Translations under genes and position numbers: made by a program
Shown: piece by piece, positions 1 to 6,348 of the stretch
How the letters are laid out: each line of letters begins with the position of its first letter
How positions within the stretch are numbered: position 1 is the first letter of the stretch
Assembly: GCA_023249835.1 (NCBI GenBank)
Contig: JAHFBY010000075.1
Span: forward strand, 1-7,293
Direction of reading: 5' to 3'
Length of the DNA: 7,293 bases
Origin: Elusimicrobiota bacterium
GTDB taxonomy: Bacteria; Elusimicrobiota; Elusimicrobia; 2-02-FULL-39-32
Notes under the pieces: generated by a model
Database searches by the model: none
Seen by the model: the letters and a program-made list of their open reading frames with translations, nothing else
Told to the model about the DNA's origin: nothing

Positions 1-2
1 AA

Positions 3-3000
3 CTGGAAAAAAGCATTCGGGGCAATCTCGCATTGATGGAAGATCAAACAGCTCCCCGCCAAACAGCTCTAAACGAAGAAGAGACAAAAAAAATCGACTC
101 GATAGATGATAACGATAACGTTGAACTTGAACCGTTAGAATCCGATAGGGGATGGCATCCTTTGGCCAGACTGGTAGATTTTGATGGTAAAGCATTATTT
201 ACTTTATTGGATACAGAGTCATTAAGCCCGGTTGCGCAAAAGGTAGCGGTCAACGCCTCTGCCGGCAGAATTGGTTTCTTGGCATTGACCGAGGGGCTCA
301 AACGAACCCATTTGAACATTGTTGCTGCCAACGGCGCCACGCTACTCGAACTATTAAATAAATCTCCGGACCCCGTGCACACGCGTTCAGGACTGCCCCG
401 AACCATTATTCCAGGCAAAGTGTTCATCAGCTATGAAGGGTCTCAAACCATCCTGCCGGAAGATGCTTCCGCCATCCTCAATGATCCTACGGGCACTCGA
501 AACTACCCGATCGAAGAAATGGAATTGGCTATTACTATGCTGCAAAGCCATCAAGTCTGGGCGGTCAACCTAACCGATAATGAAGGAAAAATTATTGGCC
601 GCATTGAATACGCCGTCATTGAAACGCCCCACAAACAATCCGAAATATTGTTCTTCAGCGGTCAATATTTTAGAAACAATACTGAACGCTTGCCCTGGAA
701 CTTGCTCGGAATCGACACAGCCATTGAAGCCACAGGAGATCCCGAATTGGCAAGAAAACAGATCTCTGCCGGAGCCAAAAGCGTGATCATCACTGCTCCG
801 GCTAAAACGCCCACCATACGAGACCTGGTCTTAGGCGTTAACCAGGTCGATTATAATGGCGAACCTATCAAATCCGTTGCCTCCTGCACTTCCAACGGCA
901 TGATCCCGGTGATCAGCGTTCTCCAAGATTTGGGCGATATCAGCTATCATATGGTGAGCGTACATGCGGTCACCAACGCCCAACCTATTGGCGATCAAGG
1001 CACTGGCAAAAAGCGCGATGCCCTGCAAGAGGTTCTGGAAACCTCTGGATTTACCGATGTAGCGAACAGCGCGCTAAACCGAACTCGCATCGCCAGCCCG
1101 CAAAACAGAGGAACCTCCAATGGAGACGGCAGCTCTATCCGCGTGCCCGTAAATACGGGTTCCTTTGGAGACCTTACGGTAGTAGTCAATCGAGCCGTTA
1201 CTTTAAAAGAAGTGACGGACCTCTTTTATGCGCATCAAGCAAGCGATATGCGCGGTATCCTTAAAATGGTGACTTACCTGAACACCGCGGCCATAACCGG
1301 AATGCGCGAAAGCAGCCTTGTAATCGAACCCTTGATTCAAGTGCAAACCATTTACAATGATGAACTCAATATTGACCAAACGTTCATCAACGTTGTGGTG
1401 GGCTATGACAACGAGTTTGGCTACACTCAACGCGTCTTAGACGCAGTTTCATACACTGCTGCCAAAGACGTTCAACTCAAAAAACAAATGAAAGAATCCA
1501 CTCGCAAAGAAGTTGATTCCACCTACAGCTTACTCCGAATTTTCCCCGCGTTTAATGCGCTTCCTATTGTGCACCGCACTTTGGGTCCGGTAGCGGATGT
1601 AGCCTTGATCTCCATCCCGTTTTTAACAGTTTTGGGATTGATCTTGCAGTTTGCTTTGCCGGGACTCAATTCTTTTGGCTTTAATTTAAATTCTTTTTCC
1701 ACGCTCGCTGCGTTCCTAGCCATTGAATTGATTTCCGGCTGGATACTGTTCAGCGTTATTTTAAGACAGCTGCACGTTTTTGCCAAAATTAACGTGCAAG
1801 ATGCGAACGCATTTACTAGAATGCATGTCGCGGGTTTTGCCGCTTCTGTGCTGGCTGGTTTGCTCGTATTTTTACTGGGGGAAGGCAGCATCGCAATTCT
1901 GGGGTCCCAGGTGCCTTTGGCCATTTTTACTGCCACCTTCGCCTACATCGGTGGCAACCTCCTCTGGCATTATGGAGAAAGCAACATTAAAACCATGCCC
2001 AATTTTTTGCAAAAGCTATTACATCGCAATCCTAAAGCCAAGGAAGCAACTACAAATAAATCCCCAGTTGACCGGGGTTTGACTGTGCTCAAAGAAACCT
2101 CTACGCAAACCACAAGTTCTTTTAAGCGCGCGCAGCAAAGTTTGCGCGCTTTGCGTTTGACCACAGATCCCAATGAAACAATTTCTATTTTGCGCGAAGT
2201 TGAAGTGGAGTTGCAAAAAAACGCAAGGGCCATCCGCTATTCTCCTTCCCAATCTCTCCCTAAAGATGAATTGGAAGAAGAAATTCAAGCTTTAGGCGCT
2301 CTGTACGCCGCAGGTAAAAAAGAAGAAGCGCTTTCCGCCTTGAGCCAGTTGATCGGCGCTCGCGTGGAACTCCTATTGCCGCGAGTAGAAGGGAACGCGC
2401 TTGATATTGCTTCCGCGGAACTTAAAATAACCGCTTACTCAAAAGACGAAGCAGCCTATGCGCAAAACTTGACCGATTACATTTTCATGTTTAAAACCAG
2501 TCAAAACTTCGGACAAGCCGTTGGCGCAGCGTTTAAGCGCGGTTTCTCAATTTTTACTGCAGCTCAACTTACGGCGAACAAAAGCGAGGTCAATATCCAA
2601 ACCTTAAACACCGCCACGCTAGTAATTGACTTGAGCCCCCTGTTTGACCGGCAATCTAATGAGCTCATGCGCGAAACCACCCTCAACGCCGCGCGTATGG
2701 CTTTAAACCTTGCCGCCGCAGATCAAACCCAAACGCAGCGCGTGGCTTTCCTCGCCAACAACGCTGACCAATCCGCCATGCAGCAACTCCTGATCAGCCA
2801 AGGCTTGGGAGCGCTGTTAACCGCGGCGCAAAACCTGAACCGCCTGGGGTTTGTGGCCGGCCCCATTGAAATTCACACCCGCTGGCTCTATCAAGAACTA
2901 CAGAACATGGACCCGGCCTGGGTTAACGCCGGGTTGGCTTTGATCCGCGACCCCCAATCTTCCTATTGGGTGTTGGACCATACCCCGGAAATGAAAATAT

Positions 3001-3104
3001 TGATTGCGACTCTAGCGTCTCTAAACACCATCCAAATCCAATATGTCAGCGCTTCCTTTGAAGAGGCGCGGCTCAATAAGATGAGGGTAGACGTTTCGCA
3101 ATAA
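3..3104 (+). CDS. Giant membrane protein with an embedded GAPDH-like domain (5'-partial)
   Basis: The frame is open from position 3 to the TAA at 3102-3104. A TTG at 33 and ATG at 36 exist, but no ribosome site precedes them, so the gene probably starts left of the window. Residues here count from the TTG at 33. An acidic linker (about 10-45) leads to a GAPDH-like domain (about 70-478). It keeps GRIG (78-81), the catalytic-Cys motif ASCTSN (Cys285), the VHAVTNAQ histidine (His311), an Arg in IRVPV (Arg370) and YDNEFGY (458-464). Four likely membrane helices follow (about 520-544, 556-577, 599-615, 620-645), then a Ser/Thr-rich linker, a helical region (about 700-770) and an alternating strand/helix region (about 860-1023) that I do not recognise. 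Ordinary GAPDH is a soluble enzyme of about 335 residues, so this fusion is very unusual. The Cys-His pair suggests possible catalysis, but the cofactor and phosphate sites are changed. The GAPDH homology is clear; the function of the whole protein is unknown. Confidence 0.88.
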   Translation: MEKSIRGNLALMEDQTAPRQTALNEEETKKIDSIDDNDNVELEPLESDRGWHPLARLVDFDGKALFTLLDTESLSPVAQKVAVNASAGRIGFLALTEGLKRTHLNIVAANGATLLELLNKSPDPVHTRSGLPRTIIPGKVFISYEGSQTILPEDASAILNDPTGTRNYPIEEMELAITMLQSHQVWAVNLTDNEGKIIGRIEYAVIETPHKQSEILFFSGQYFRNNTERLPWNLLGIDTAIEATGDPELARKQISAGAKSVIITAPAKTPTIRDLVLGVNQVDYNGEPIKSVASCTSNGMIPVISVLQDLGDISYHMVSVHAVTNAQPIGDQGTGKKRDALQEVLETSGFTDVANSALNRTRIASPQNRGTSNGDGSSIRVPVNTGSFGDLTVVVNRAVTLKEVTDLFYAHQASDMRGILKMVTYLNTAAITGMRESSLVIEPLIQVQTIYNDELNIDQTFINVVVGYDNEFGYTQRVLDAVSYTAAKDVQLKKQMKESTRKEVDSTYSLLRIFPAFNALPIVHRTLGPVADVALISIPFLTVLGLILQFALPGLNSFGFNLNSFSTLAAFLAIELISGWILFSVILRQLHVFAKINVQDANAFTRMHVAGFAASVLAGLLVFLLGEGSIAILGSQVPLAIFTATFAYIGGNLLWHYGESNIKTMPNFLQKLLHRNPKAKEATTNKSPVDRGLTVLKETSTQTTSSFKRAQQSLRALRLTTDPNETISILREVEVELQKNARAIRYSPSQSLPKDELEEEIQALGALYAAGKKEEALSALSQLIGARVELLLPRVEGNALDIASAELKITAYSKDEAAYAQNLTDYIFMFKTSQNFGQAVGAAFKRGFSIFTAAQLTANKSEVNIQTLNTATLVIDLSPLFDRQSNELMRETTLNAARMALNLAAADQTQTQRVAFLANNADQSAMQQLLISQGLGALLTAAQNLNRLGFVAGPIEIHTRWLYQELQNMDPAWVNAGLALIRDPQSSYWVLDHTPEMKILIATLASLNTIQIQYVSASFEEARLNKMRVDVSQ

Positions 3105-3122
3105 GATTCGTACCCCAAGCCC

Positions 3123-3151
3123 TTGATAAATTTTAATATTAGGACTATAAT
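3123..3151 (+). promoter_or_regulatory. Sigma70-type promoter of the toxin-antitoxin operon
   Basis: A TTGATA -35 box (3123-3128) and a perfect TATAAT -10 box (3146-3151) are separated by exactly 17 bp. The start of transcription would fall near 3158, giving a leader of about 30 nt before the antitoxin ATG. It lies just after the giant gene's stop, so the module can be transcribed independently of upstream genes. Confidence 0.75.
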
Positions 3152-3172
3152 TTATTAGTAATATCCTAATAT
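3136..3172. promoter_or_regulatory. Inverted-repeat operator overlapping the toxin-antitoxin promoter
   Basis: ATATTAGGA (3136-3144) and its exact reverse complement TCCTAATAT (3164-3172) form a 9-bp inverted repeat with a 19-bp spacer. The left arm lies between the -35 and -10 boxes and the right arm lies just past the expected transcription start, so a bound dimer would straddle the -10 box. AbrB-type antitoxins commonly repress their own operons, so the antitoxin encoded immediately downstream is the likely ligand. The repeat is seen directly; the operator role is inferred. Confidence 0.6.
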
Positions 3173-3178
3173 AGGAGG
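3173..3178 (+). promoter_or_regulatory. Consensus ribosome binding site of the antitoxin
   Basis: AGGAGG matches the Shine-Dalgarno consensus perfectly and ends 10 nt before the ATG at 3189, fixing that start. It is by far the best ribosome site in the window. The toxin behind it has none, which fits antitoxin being made in excess. Confidence 0.8.
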
Positions 3179-3188
3179 GACTGGCATT

Positions 3189-3464
3189 ATGGGTAAACTT
3201 GTGGCAATATCGCCTATTGGCAAAAACGGGCAGACGGTGGTTCCCGCCTTAATCCGTAAAATGTTTAAAGTGGGTCCCGGGCATACCATGGTGGGCTTTT
3301 ACGTGAACGGTTCCCATGTGGAGCTTGCCCCCGTATCCATTATGAAAGAAACGCTAGATTACACCGAAGCTGAACTGGACAAGATAGCGCAGTTGGCAAA
3401 AGAAAAAGGCGGTCGCAAATTTAAAACAGCCGAGTCCGCAAAAAAATTCTTGAATAACCTTTAA
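3189..3464 (+). CDS. AbrB/SpoVT-family antitoxin
   Basis: This 91-residue protein has the swapped-hairpin AbrB-type DNA-binding fold at its N-terminus (about residues 3-48). The signature is KNGQ (12-15) followed by VVPALIRK and VGPG (28-31), matching the usual pattern of K-x-G-Q, I/V-P-x-x-I-R and a PGD/PGH turn. The C-terminal half (about 55-91) is charged and helical, ending in a K-F-K-T-x-E-S-A-x-x-F-L pattern typical of antitoxins that bind RelE/ParE-type toxins. It probably neutralises the toxin encoded 4 bp downstream and represses the shared promoter through the inverted repeat at 3136-3172. The start is set by the AGGAGG at 3173. Family assignment is firm from motifs; autoregulation is inferred from layout. 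Confidence 0.88.
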   Translation: MGKLVAISPIGKNGQTVVPALIRKMFKVGPGHTMVGFYVNGSHVELAPVSIMKETLDYTEAELDKIAQLAKEKGGRKFKTAESAKKFLNNL

Positions 3465-3468
3465 AATT

Positions 3469-3741
3469 GTGGAAGTTTACTTTGCCCCATCCTTTATAAG
3501 GGTTACAAAAAAACTTGACCCGCATATTAAGACCTGCATTAAACATACCATCAATGATATTATTAACTTTTATGAGTCAGGTGAAAAAACAAAAGGTCTG
3601 GGAATCAAGCATTTGAGAAATTCGCTTTGGGAAGCGCGATCAGACATTCAAATGAGAATTGTTTATAACTTATATGAAAATCAGTTAACATTTGTATTGA
3701 CTGGATCTCATGATGAGGTAAAGAATTTATTAAAAAGGTAA
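3469..3741 (+). CDS. RelE/ParE-superfamily toxin of a type II toxin-antitoxin module
   Basis: This 90-residue protein has the compact helix-then-sheet plan of RelE/ParE toxins: a helical N-terminal half, then LWEARSD (about 53-59), MRIVY (62-66) and a final strand with LTGSHDEV. Its His81 sits where YafQ/RelE-like ribosome-dependent mRNA interferases carry a functional histidine, so mRNA cleavage is more likely than gyrase inhibition, though this is not proven. The start is GTG at 3469, four bases after the antitoxin stop; an in-frame TGA at 3451 rules out a longer protein. No ribosome site precedes it, so translation is probably coupled to the antitoxin. By hand count the gene is about 33% G+C, well below its neighbours, which suggests acquisition by transfer. 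Confidence 0.85.
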   Translation: MEVYFAPSFIRVTKKLDPHIKTCIKHTINDIINFYESGEKTKGLGIKHLRNSLWEARSDIQMRIVYNLYENQLTFVLTGSHDEVKNLLKR

Positions 3742-3904
3742 GTTCAAGTAATCCCCACCCTAAAAGCACTCCAGGGACGTCATACTTAAATCCAATGCTA
3801 TTTCACCACTTTCCAATGGCCGCCTTTGTCGAGGCTGATGCGGCGCAAGAAACCAGCCACGAAATTGGGCTACGCCGCCATTTATGATATGATGGTGGCA
3901 CGCT
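3742..3904. other. Non-coding gap between toxin and ferredoxin genes
   Basis: No complete gene fits in this 163-bp gap. It shows no hairpin-plus-T-run terminator on either strand. It contains a short - strand coding-like stretch (3798-3869) and, at 3770-3792, the motif GGGACGTCATACTTAAA around a GACGTC palindrome, which may be part of a dispersed repeat. A GGTGG at 3894-3898 is a weak ribosome site for the next gene. A possible promoter (TTGGGC at 3865, TATGAT at 3888, 17-bp spacing) would leave almost no leader and is not convincing. Confidence 0.5.
3798..3869 (-). pseudogene. Possible remnant: C-terminal tail of an Asp-box (BNR/Ycf48-like) protein
   Basis: On the - strand, 23 codons between a TAG at 3870-3872 and a TAG at 3798-3800 read FLRRISLDKGGHWKVV near the end. 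This contains S-x-D-x-G-G-x-W, the Asp-box signature of BNR/sialidase-like beta-propellers. There is no room for a gene and no start codon with a ribosome site, so if real it is a leftover tail. The stretch is short and a chance match is possible. Confidence 0.25.
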
Positions 3905-4213
3905 ATGCAAAAAAGAGCCATCCCTTATAAGCGGGTACTGTTCATTTGTACGCACAAACGTGAAAATGAACCTGCTTGCGCGAACGTTGAACGCGGCGAA
4001 AATTCCGGGCTCTTGCTCGCAGAAGAGCTAAAAAATGAGTTGAAAGCGCGCGGTTTAAACGGTAAACTGCGGGTGGTTAAATCCGGATGTCTCGACTTTT
4101 GCAGCGCCGGGCCCGCCCTCATGGTTGCAGACAACGCCGGGGACTATACCCTGTGCGCGGGCCTGGAAAAAAACAAACTCCCGGAAATTATCGAAGAGTA
4201 CCTGCAAGTTTAA
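3905..4213 (+). CDS. Thioredoxin-like [2Fe-2S] ferredoxin
   Basis: This 102-residue protein matches the thioredoxin-fold [2Fe-2S] ferredoxins related to the NuoE subunit of NADH dehydrogenase. The four expected ligands are visible: Cys15 in FICT, Cys25, then Cys62 and Cys66 in SGCLDFCSAGP, a C-x9-C and C-x3-C arrangement with the usual Gly-Pro after the last Cys. The body alternates strand and helix, ending in a long helix (about 87-100). It has no signal peptide, so it should act in the cytoplasm as an electron carrier. The start at 3905 is the first after an in-frame TGA at 3890-3892, with a weak GGTGG 6 nt upstream. No hydrogenase or dehydrogenase partner lies in the window. The transporter gene begins 15 bp after its stop, so the two are probably co-transcribed. 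Confidence 0.9.
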   Translation: MQKRAIPYKRVLFICTHKRENEPACANVERGENSGLLLAEELKNELKARGLNGKLRVVKSGCLDFCSAGPALMVADNAGDYTLCAGLEKNKLPEIIEEYLQV

Positions 4214-4228
4214 TCCTGACCATTTCCA

Positions 4229-5104
4229 ATGCTGCCCAGTTTATGGTTTCCACTATCGGTTTCAACCGCTTTTTCTGAATCGCTCTTCGACCTGTTTGGC
4301 AAAAAATGTTTTACCCGTCCAGTAAACGAATACGCCGTAGCATTTCTCATGCGTTTAACCGCAACCTTATTTTTTGTGTTCTTCCTTCCGTTTATCAATA
4401 TCCCCCAACTGGACAAGGAATTCTATACCACTCTCTGCATTAGCGGATCGATCAATATCCTAGCCACGGTGCTCTATGTAAAAGCTATTCGCCAGTCCGA
4501 CCTCTCCTTAGTCGCTCCGCTGCTCACTTTCACTCCACTTTTTTTGATTGTCACTTCTCCTCTAATCTTAGGAGAATATCCTTCCCGTTTAGGCATGGCG
4601 GGCATCTTTTTAATTGTGGGCGGTTCCTATTTGCTCAACGCGCATAAGCACAAAGAAGGGTTCTTAGCGCCATTCCGTTATTTATTAGGCGAGCGCGGTT
4701 CGCGCTACATGTTTATCGTTGCGTTCATCTGGTCGATCAGCGCCAACTATGACAAAATCGGCGTGCGCCACTCCTCTCCCATCCTTTGGAGCTTTGCGTT
4801 AGAAGCCTCGATCGCGCTTGGACTATTGATCGCCCTGCCGTTTACAAGGAGACCGGACCACGCGCCGGTCCAAACCGTTCTCCCCCAAGCCGCGTTATCG
4901 GGCCTCTGCGGCGGTATAGCCTTGGCGATCCAAATGGCGGCAATTCAGCTCACTTACGTCCCTTACGTGATCTCGATTAAGCGCACCAGCACCCTCTTCT
5001 CCGTGCTCTGGGGACACTTTATCTTCAAAGAAAAAGGCCTTAAAGAGCGGCTGCTCGGCACCAGCATTATGCTCCTGGGCGTAGCCTTGATCGCGCTCTC
5101 TTAA
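4229..5104 (+). CDS. EamA/DMT-superfamily transporter
   Basis: This 291-residue, strongly hydrophobic protein has the two-repeat, about ten-helix plan of EamA (drug/metabolite transporter) proteins of the inner membrane. Repeat 1 (about 5-137) carries the hallmark KAIRQSDLSLVAPLLTFTP, then a pair of helices ending in LGEYPS...GIFLIVGGSYLL. Repeat 2 (about 160-290) ends similarly with SIKRTSTLFSVLWG, a FKEK motif and a last helix LLGTSIMLLGVALIAL. Charged loops separate the halves (about 138-158 and 208-220). ATG 4229 is the first start after an in-frame TGA at 4217-4219. It has no ribosome site, so coupling to the ferredoxin gene is likely. Family members move amino acids, nucleotides or other small solutes; the substrate cannot be read from sequence. 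The lysine-type dehydrogenase 44 bp downstream makes an amino-compound substrate plausible, no more. Confidence 0.9.
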   Translation: MLPSLWFPLSVSTAFSESLFDLFGKKCFTRPVNEYAVAFLMRLTATLFFVFFLPFINIPQLDKEFYTTLCISGSINILATVLYVKAIRQSDLSLVAPLLTFTPLFLIVTSPLILGEYPSRLGMAGIFLIVGGSYLLNAHKHKEGFLAPFRYLLGERGSRYMFIVAFIWSISANYDKIGVRHSSPILWSFALEASIALGLLIALPFTRRPDHAPVQTVLPQAALSGLCGGIALAIQMAAIQLTYVPYVISIKRTSTLFSVLWGHFIFKEKGLKERLLGTSIMLLGVALIALS

Positions 5105-5148
5105 ACTCGCCCCTTGAAAATATAGGGTTGTGGGGTTAGTCTTAAGGC

Positions 5149-6348
5149 GTGAATTCTTCTCCAAACTACCTCATTTTGGGCGCCGGGCAGCAAGGCGTGG
5201 CAGTGGCCATCGACGTCGCGCTCTTTGGCGAGCCGGCTAAAATAATTTTGGCGGATGGAATGCCGGGCGCAGCGGCCAGGGCCGCAACCCGAATTAGCCG
5301 AACTCTCTCACCAAAAATTAGGCGCAAAACAGCACTAGAAGCCGTCAACCTAAACGTGCAGGACCAAAAGCAGTTGACCACGCTATTCAAAAAGGCTCAG
5401 ACTGTTTTAAGCGCTTTGCCCTATTACTTAAACCCGCAAATGGCAATGGCTGCGATCCGAGCAAAGATTCATTACTGCGACTTAGGCGGTTATTTTGACT
5501 CTACTAAAAAGATTTTATTGCTGGATAAAGAAGCACGTAAAGCCGGGGTCACGCTGATCCCCGATTGCGGCGTTTCCCCGGGCATGTGTAACAGTTTGGC
5601 TCTCTGCGGCATGGAAAAACTGGACATAACCCAAACCGTGAAAATTTATTGCGGCGGGTTGCCGCAGCGTCCCCAGCCGCCCTTAAACTACCGGATCGTT
5701 TTTAATCTGGAAGGCGTTTTAGGCAACTATTTTGGCAGTTCCTATATTTTAAAAAACGGGCGCATCGTTTTAGCCCAATCGCTAACCCAAAGAGAAACCG
5801 TTAACTTAGGCGCGCCCTTAGGGCGGCTCGAAGCGGCCATTACTGGGGGAGCCACCTCCACTTGCCCCTGGAGCCACAAGGGCCGCGTGCAAAACTACAT
5901 TTATAAAACCCTTCGCTACCCGGGCCACTATGAAAAAATAGATCTACTCAAAAGTTTAGGAGTGCTCGAGACCGAGCCCGTTAAAGTACAGGGCCAGATG
6001 GTGAGTCCGCGCAAACTTTTTGTGGAAGTGGCCGGTCCCAAATTAAAGTTGGGCACTGGCCGCGACTTATTGGCCTTGGTGGTAGAGGTGACGGGCAAAA
6101 AAAATAAAAAAAATATTACAATCCGCTATCAAGTGTTGGACTATTTTGATCCCAAGACCAAACTCACCGCTATGCAGCGGACCACAGGTTTTTCCAGCGC
6201 CATATTTTTGGAAGCTTTGGCGCAGGGAAAGATTATTCCCAAAGGCGTGGTCCCCGTGGAAAAAGCTATGCCCGGCTCTATTTTTTTACGCGAGATTAGG
6301 CGGCGCGGCATTGAGGTTAAAGAAAGCGTGCGTTCCCCCAAATTATGA
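5149..6348 (+). CDS. Saccharopine dehydrogenase-family enzyme, probably L-lysine 6-dehydrogenase-like
   Basis: This 399-residue protein begins with a Rossmann dinucleotide site, LGAGQQG (Gly11, Gly13, Gly16), and has a family-typical CDLGGYFD segment and DCGVSPGM (139-146). A catalytic-domain region contains PPLNYRIVFNLEGVLGNY and TLRYPGH (254-260) followed by EKI. The last two are characteristic of the lysine 6-dehydrogenase branch rather than true saccharopine dehydrogenases. That branch oxidises L-lysine with NAD(P)+ to 2-aminoadipate 6-semialdehyde, releasing ammonia. Length fits the family. The start is GTG at 5149: an in-frame TAA lies at 5143-5145 and the Rossmann strand begins within ten residues, so no other start is reasonable. 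The ribosome site is poor. The stop codon overlaps the aldehyde dehydrogenase start (ATGA), implying coupled translation. The family is firm; the lysine substrate is inferred, and carboxynorspermidine or saccharopine-type substrates remain possible. Confidence 0.85.
   Translation: MNSSPNYLILGAGQQGVAVAIDVALFGEPAKIILADGMPGAAARAATRISRTLSPKIRRKTALEAVNLNVQDQKQLTTLFKKAQTVLSALPYYLNPQMAMAAIRAKIHYCDLGGYFDSTKKILLLDKEARKAGVTLIPDCGVSPGMCNSLALCGMEKLDITQTVKIYCGGLPQRPQPPLNYRIVFNLEGVLGNYFGSSYILKNGRIVLAQSLTQRETVNLGAPLGRLEAAITGGATSTCPWSHKGRVQNYIYKTLRYPGHYEKIDLLKSLGVLETEPVKVQGQMVSPRKLFVEVAGPKLKLGTGRDLLALVVEVTGKKNKKNITIRYQVLDYFDPKTKLTAMQRTTGFSSAIFLEALAQGKIIPKGVVPVEKAMPGSIFLREIRRRGIEVKESVRSPKL

Noticed and set aside
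44..427. 127-codon open frame on the - strand
   Set aside because: It lies opposite the GAPDH-fusion gene, has a serine-rich composition typical of antisense shadows and no recognisable motif.
1523..1936. 137-codon open frame on the - strand
   Set aside because: It mirrors the membrane-helix region of the giant gene; the sequence lacks family motifs and a ribosome site.
3833..3878. Short inverted repeats (GCGGCG/CGCCGC and GGCTG/CAGCC) as a terminator or RNA structure
   Set aside because: The arms are only 5-6 bp, the spacers are long and no T-run follows; the G+C bias of the stretch explains them.
3865..3893. Possible promoter TTGGGC-17-TATGAT before the ferredoxin gene
   Set aside because: The -35 match is weak and the implied transcript start is about 5 bases from the ATG, which would leave out the GGTGG ribosome site.
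5105..5148. Terminator or promoter between the transporter and dehydrogenase genes
   Set aside because: Only CCCC and GGGG about 18 bases apart can pair, with no T-run, and no convincing -35/-10 pair is seen; the gap is best read as intra-operon.
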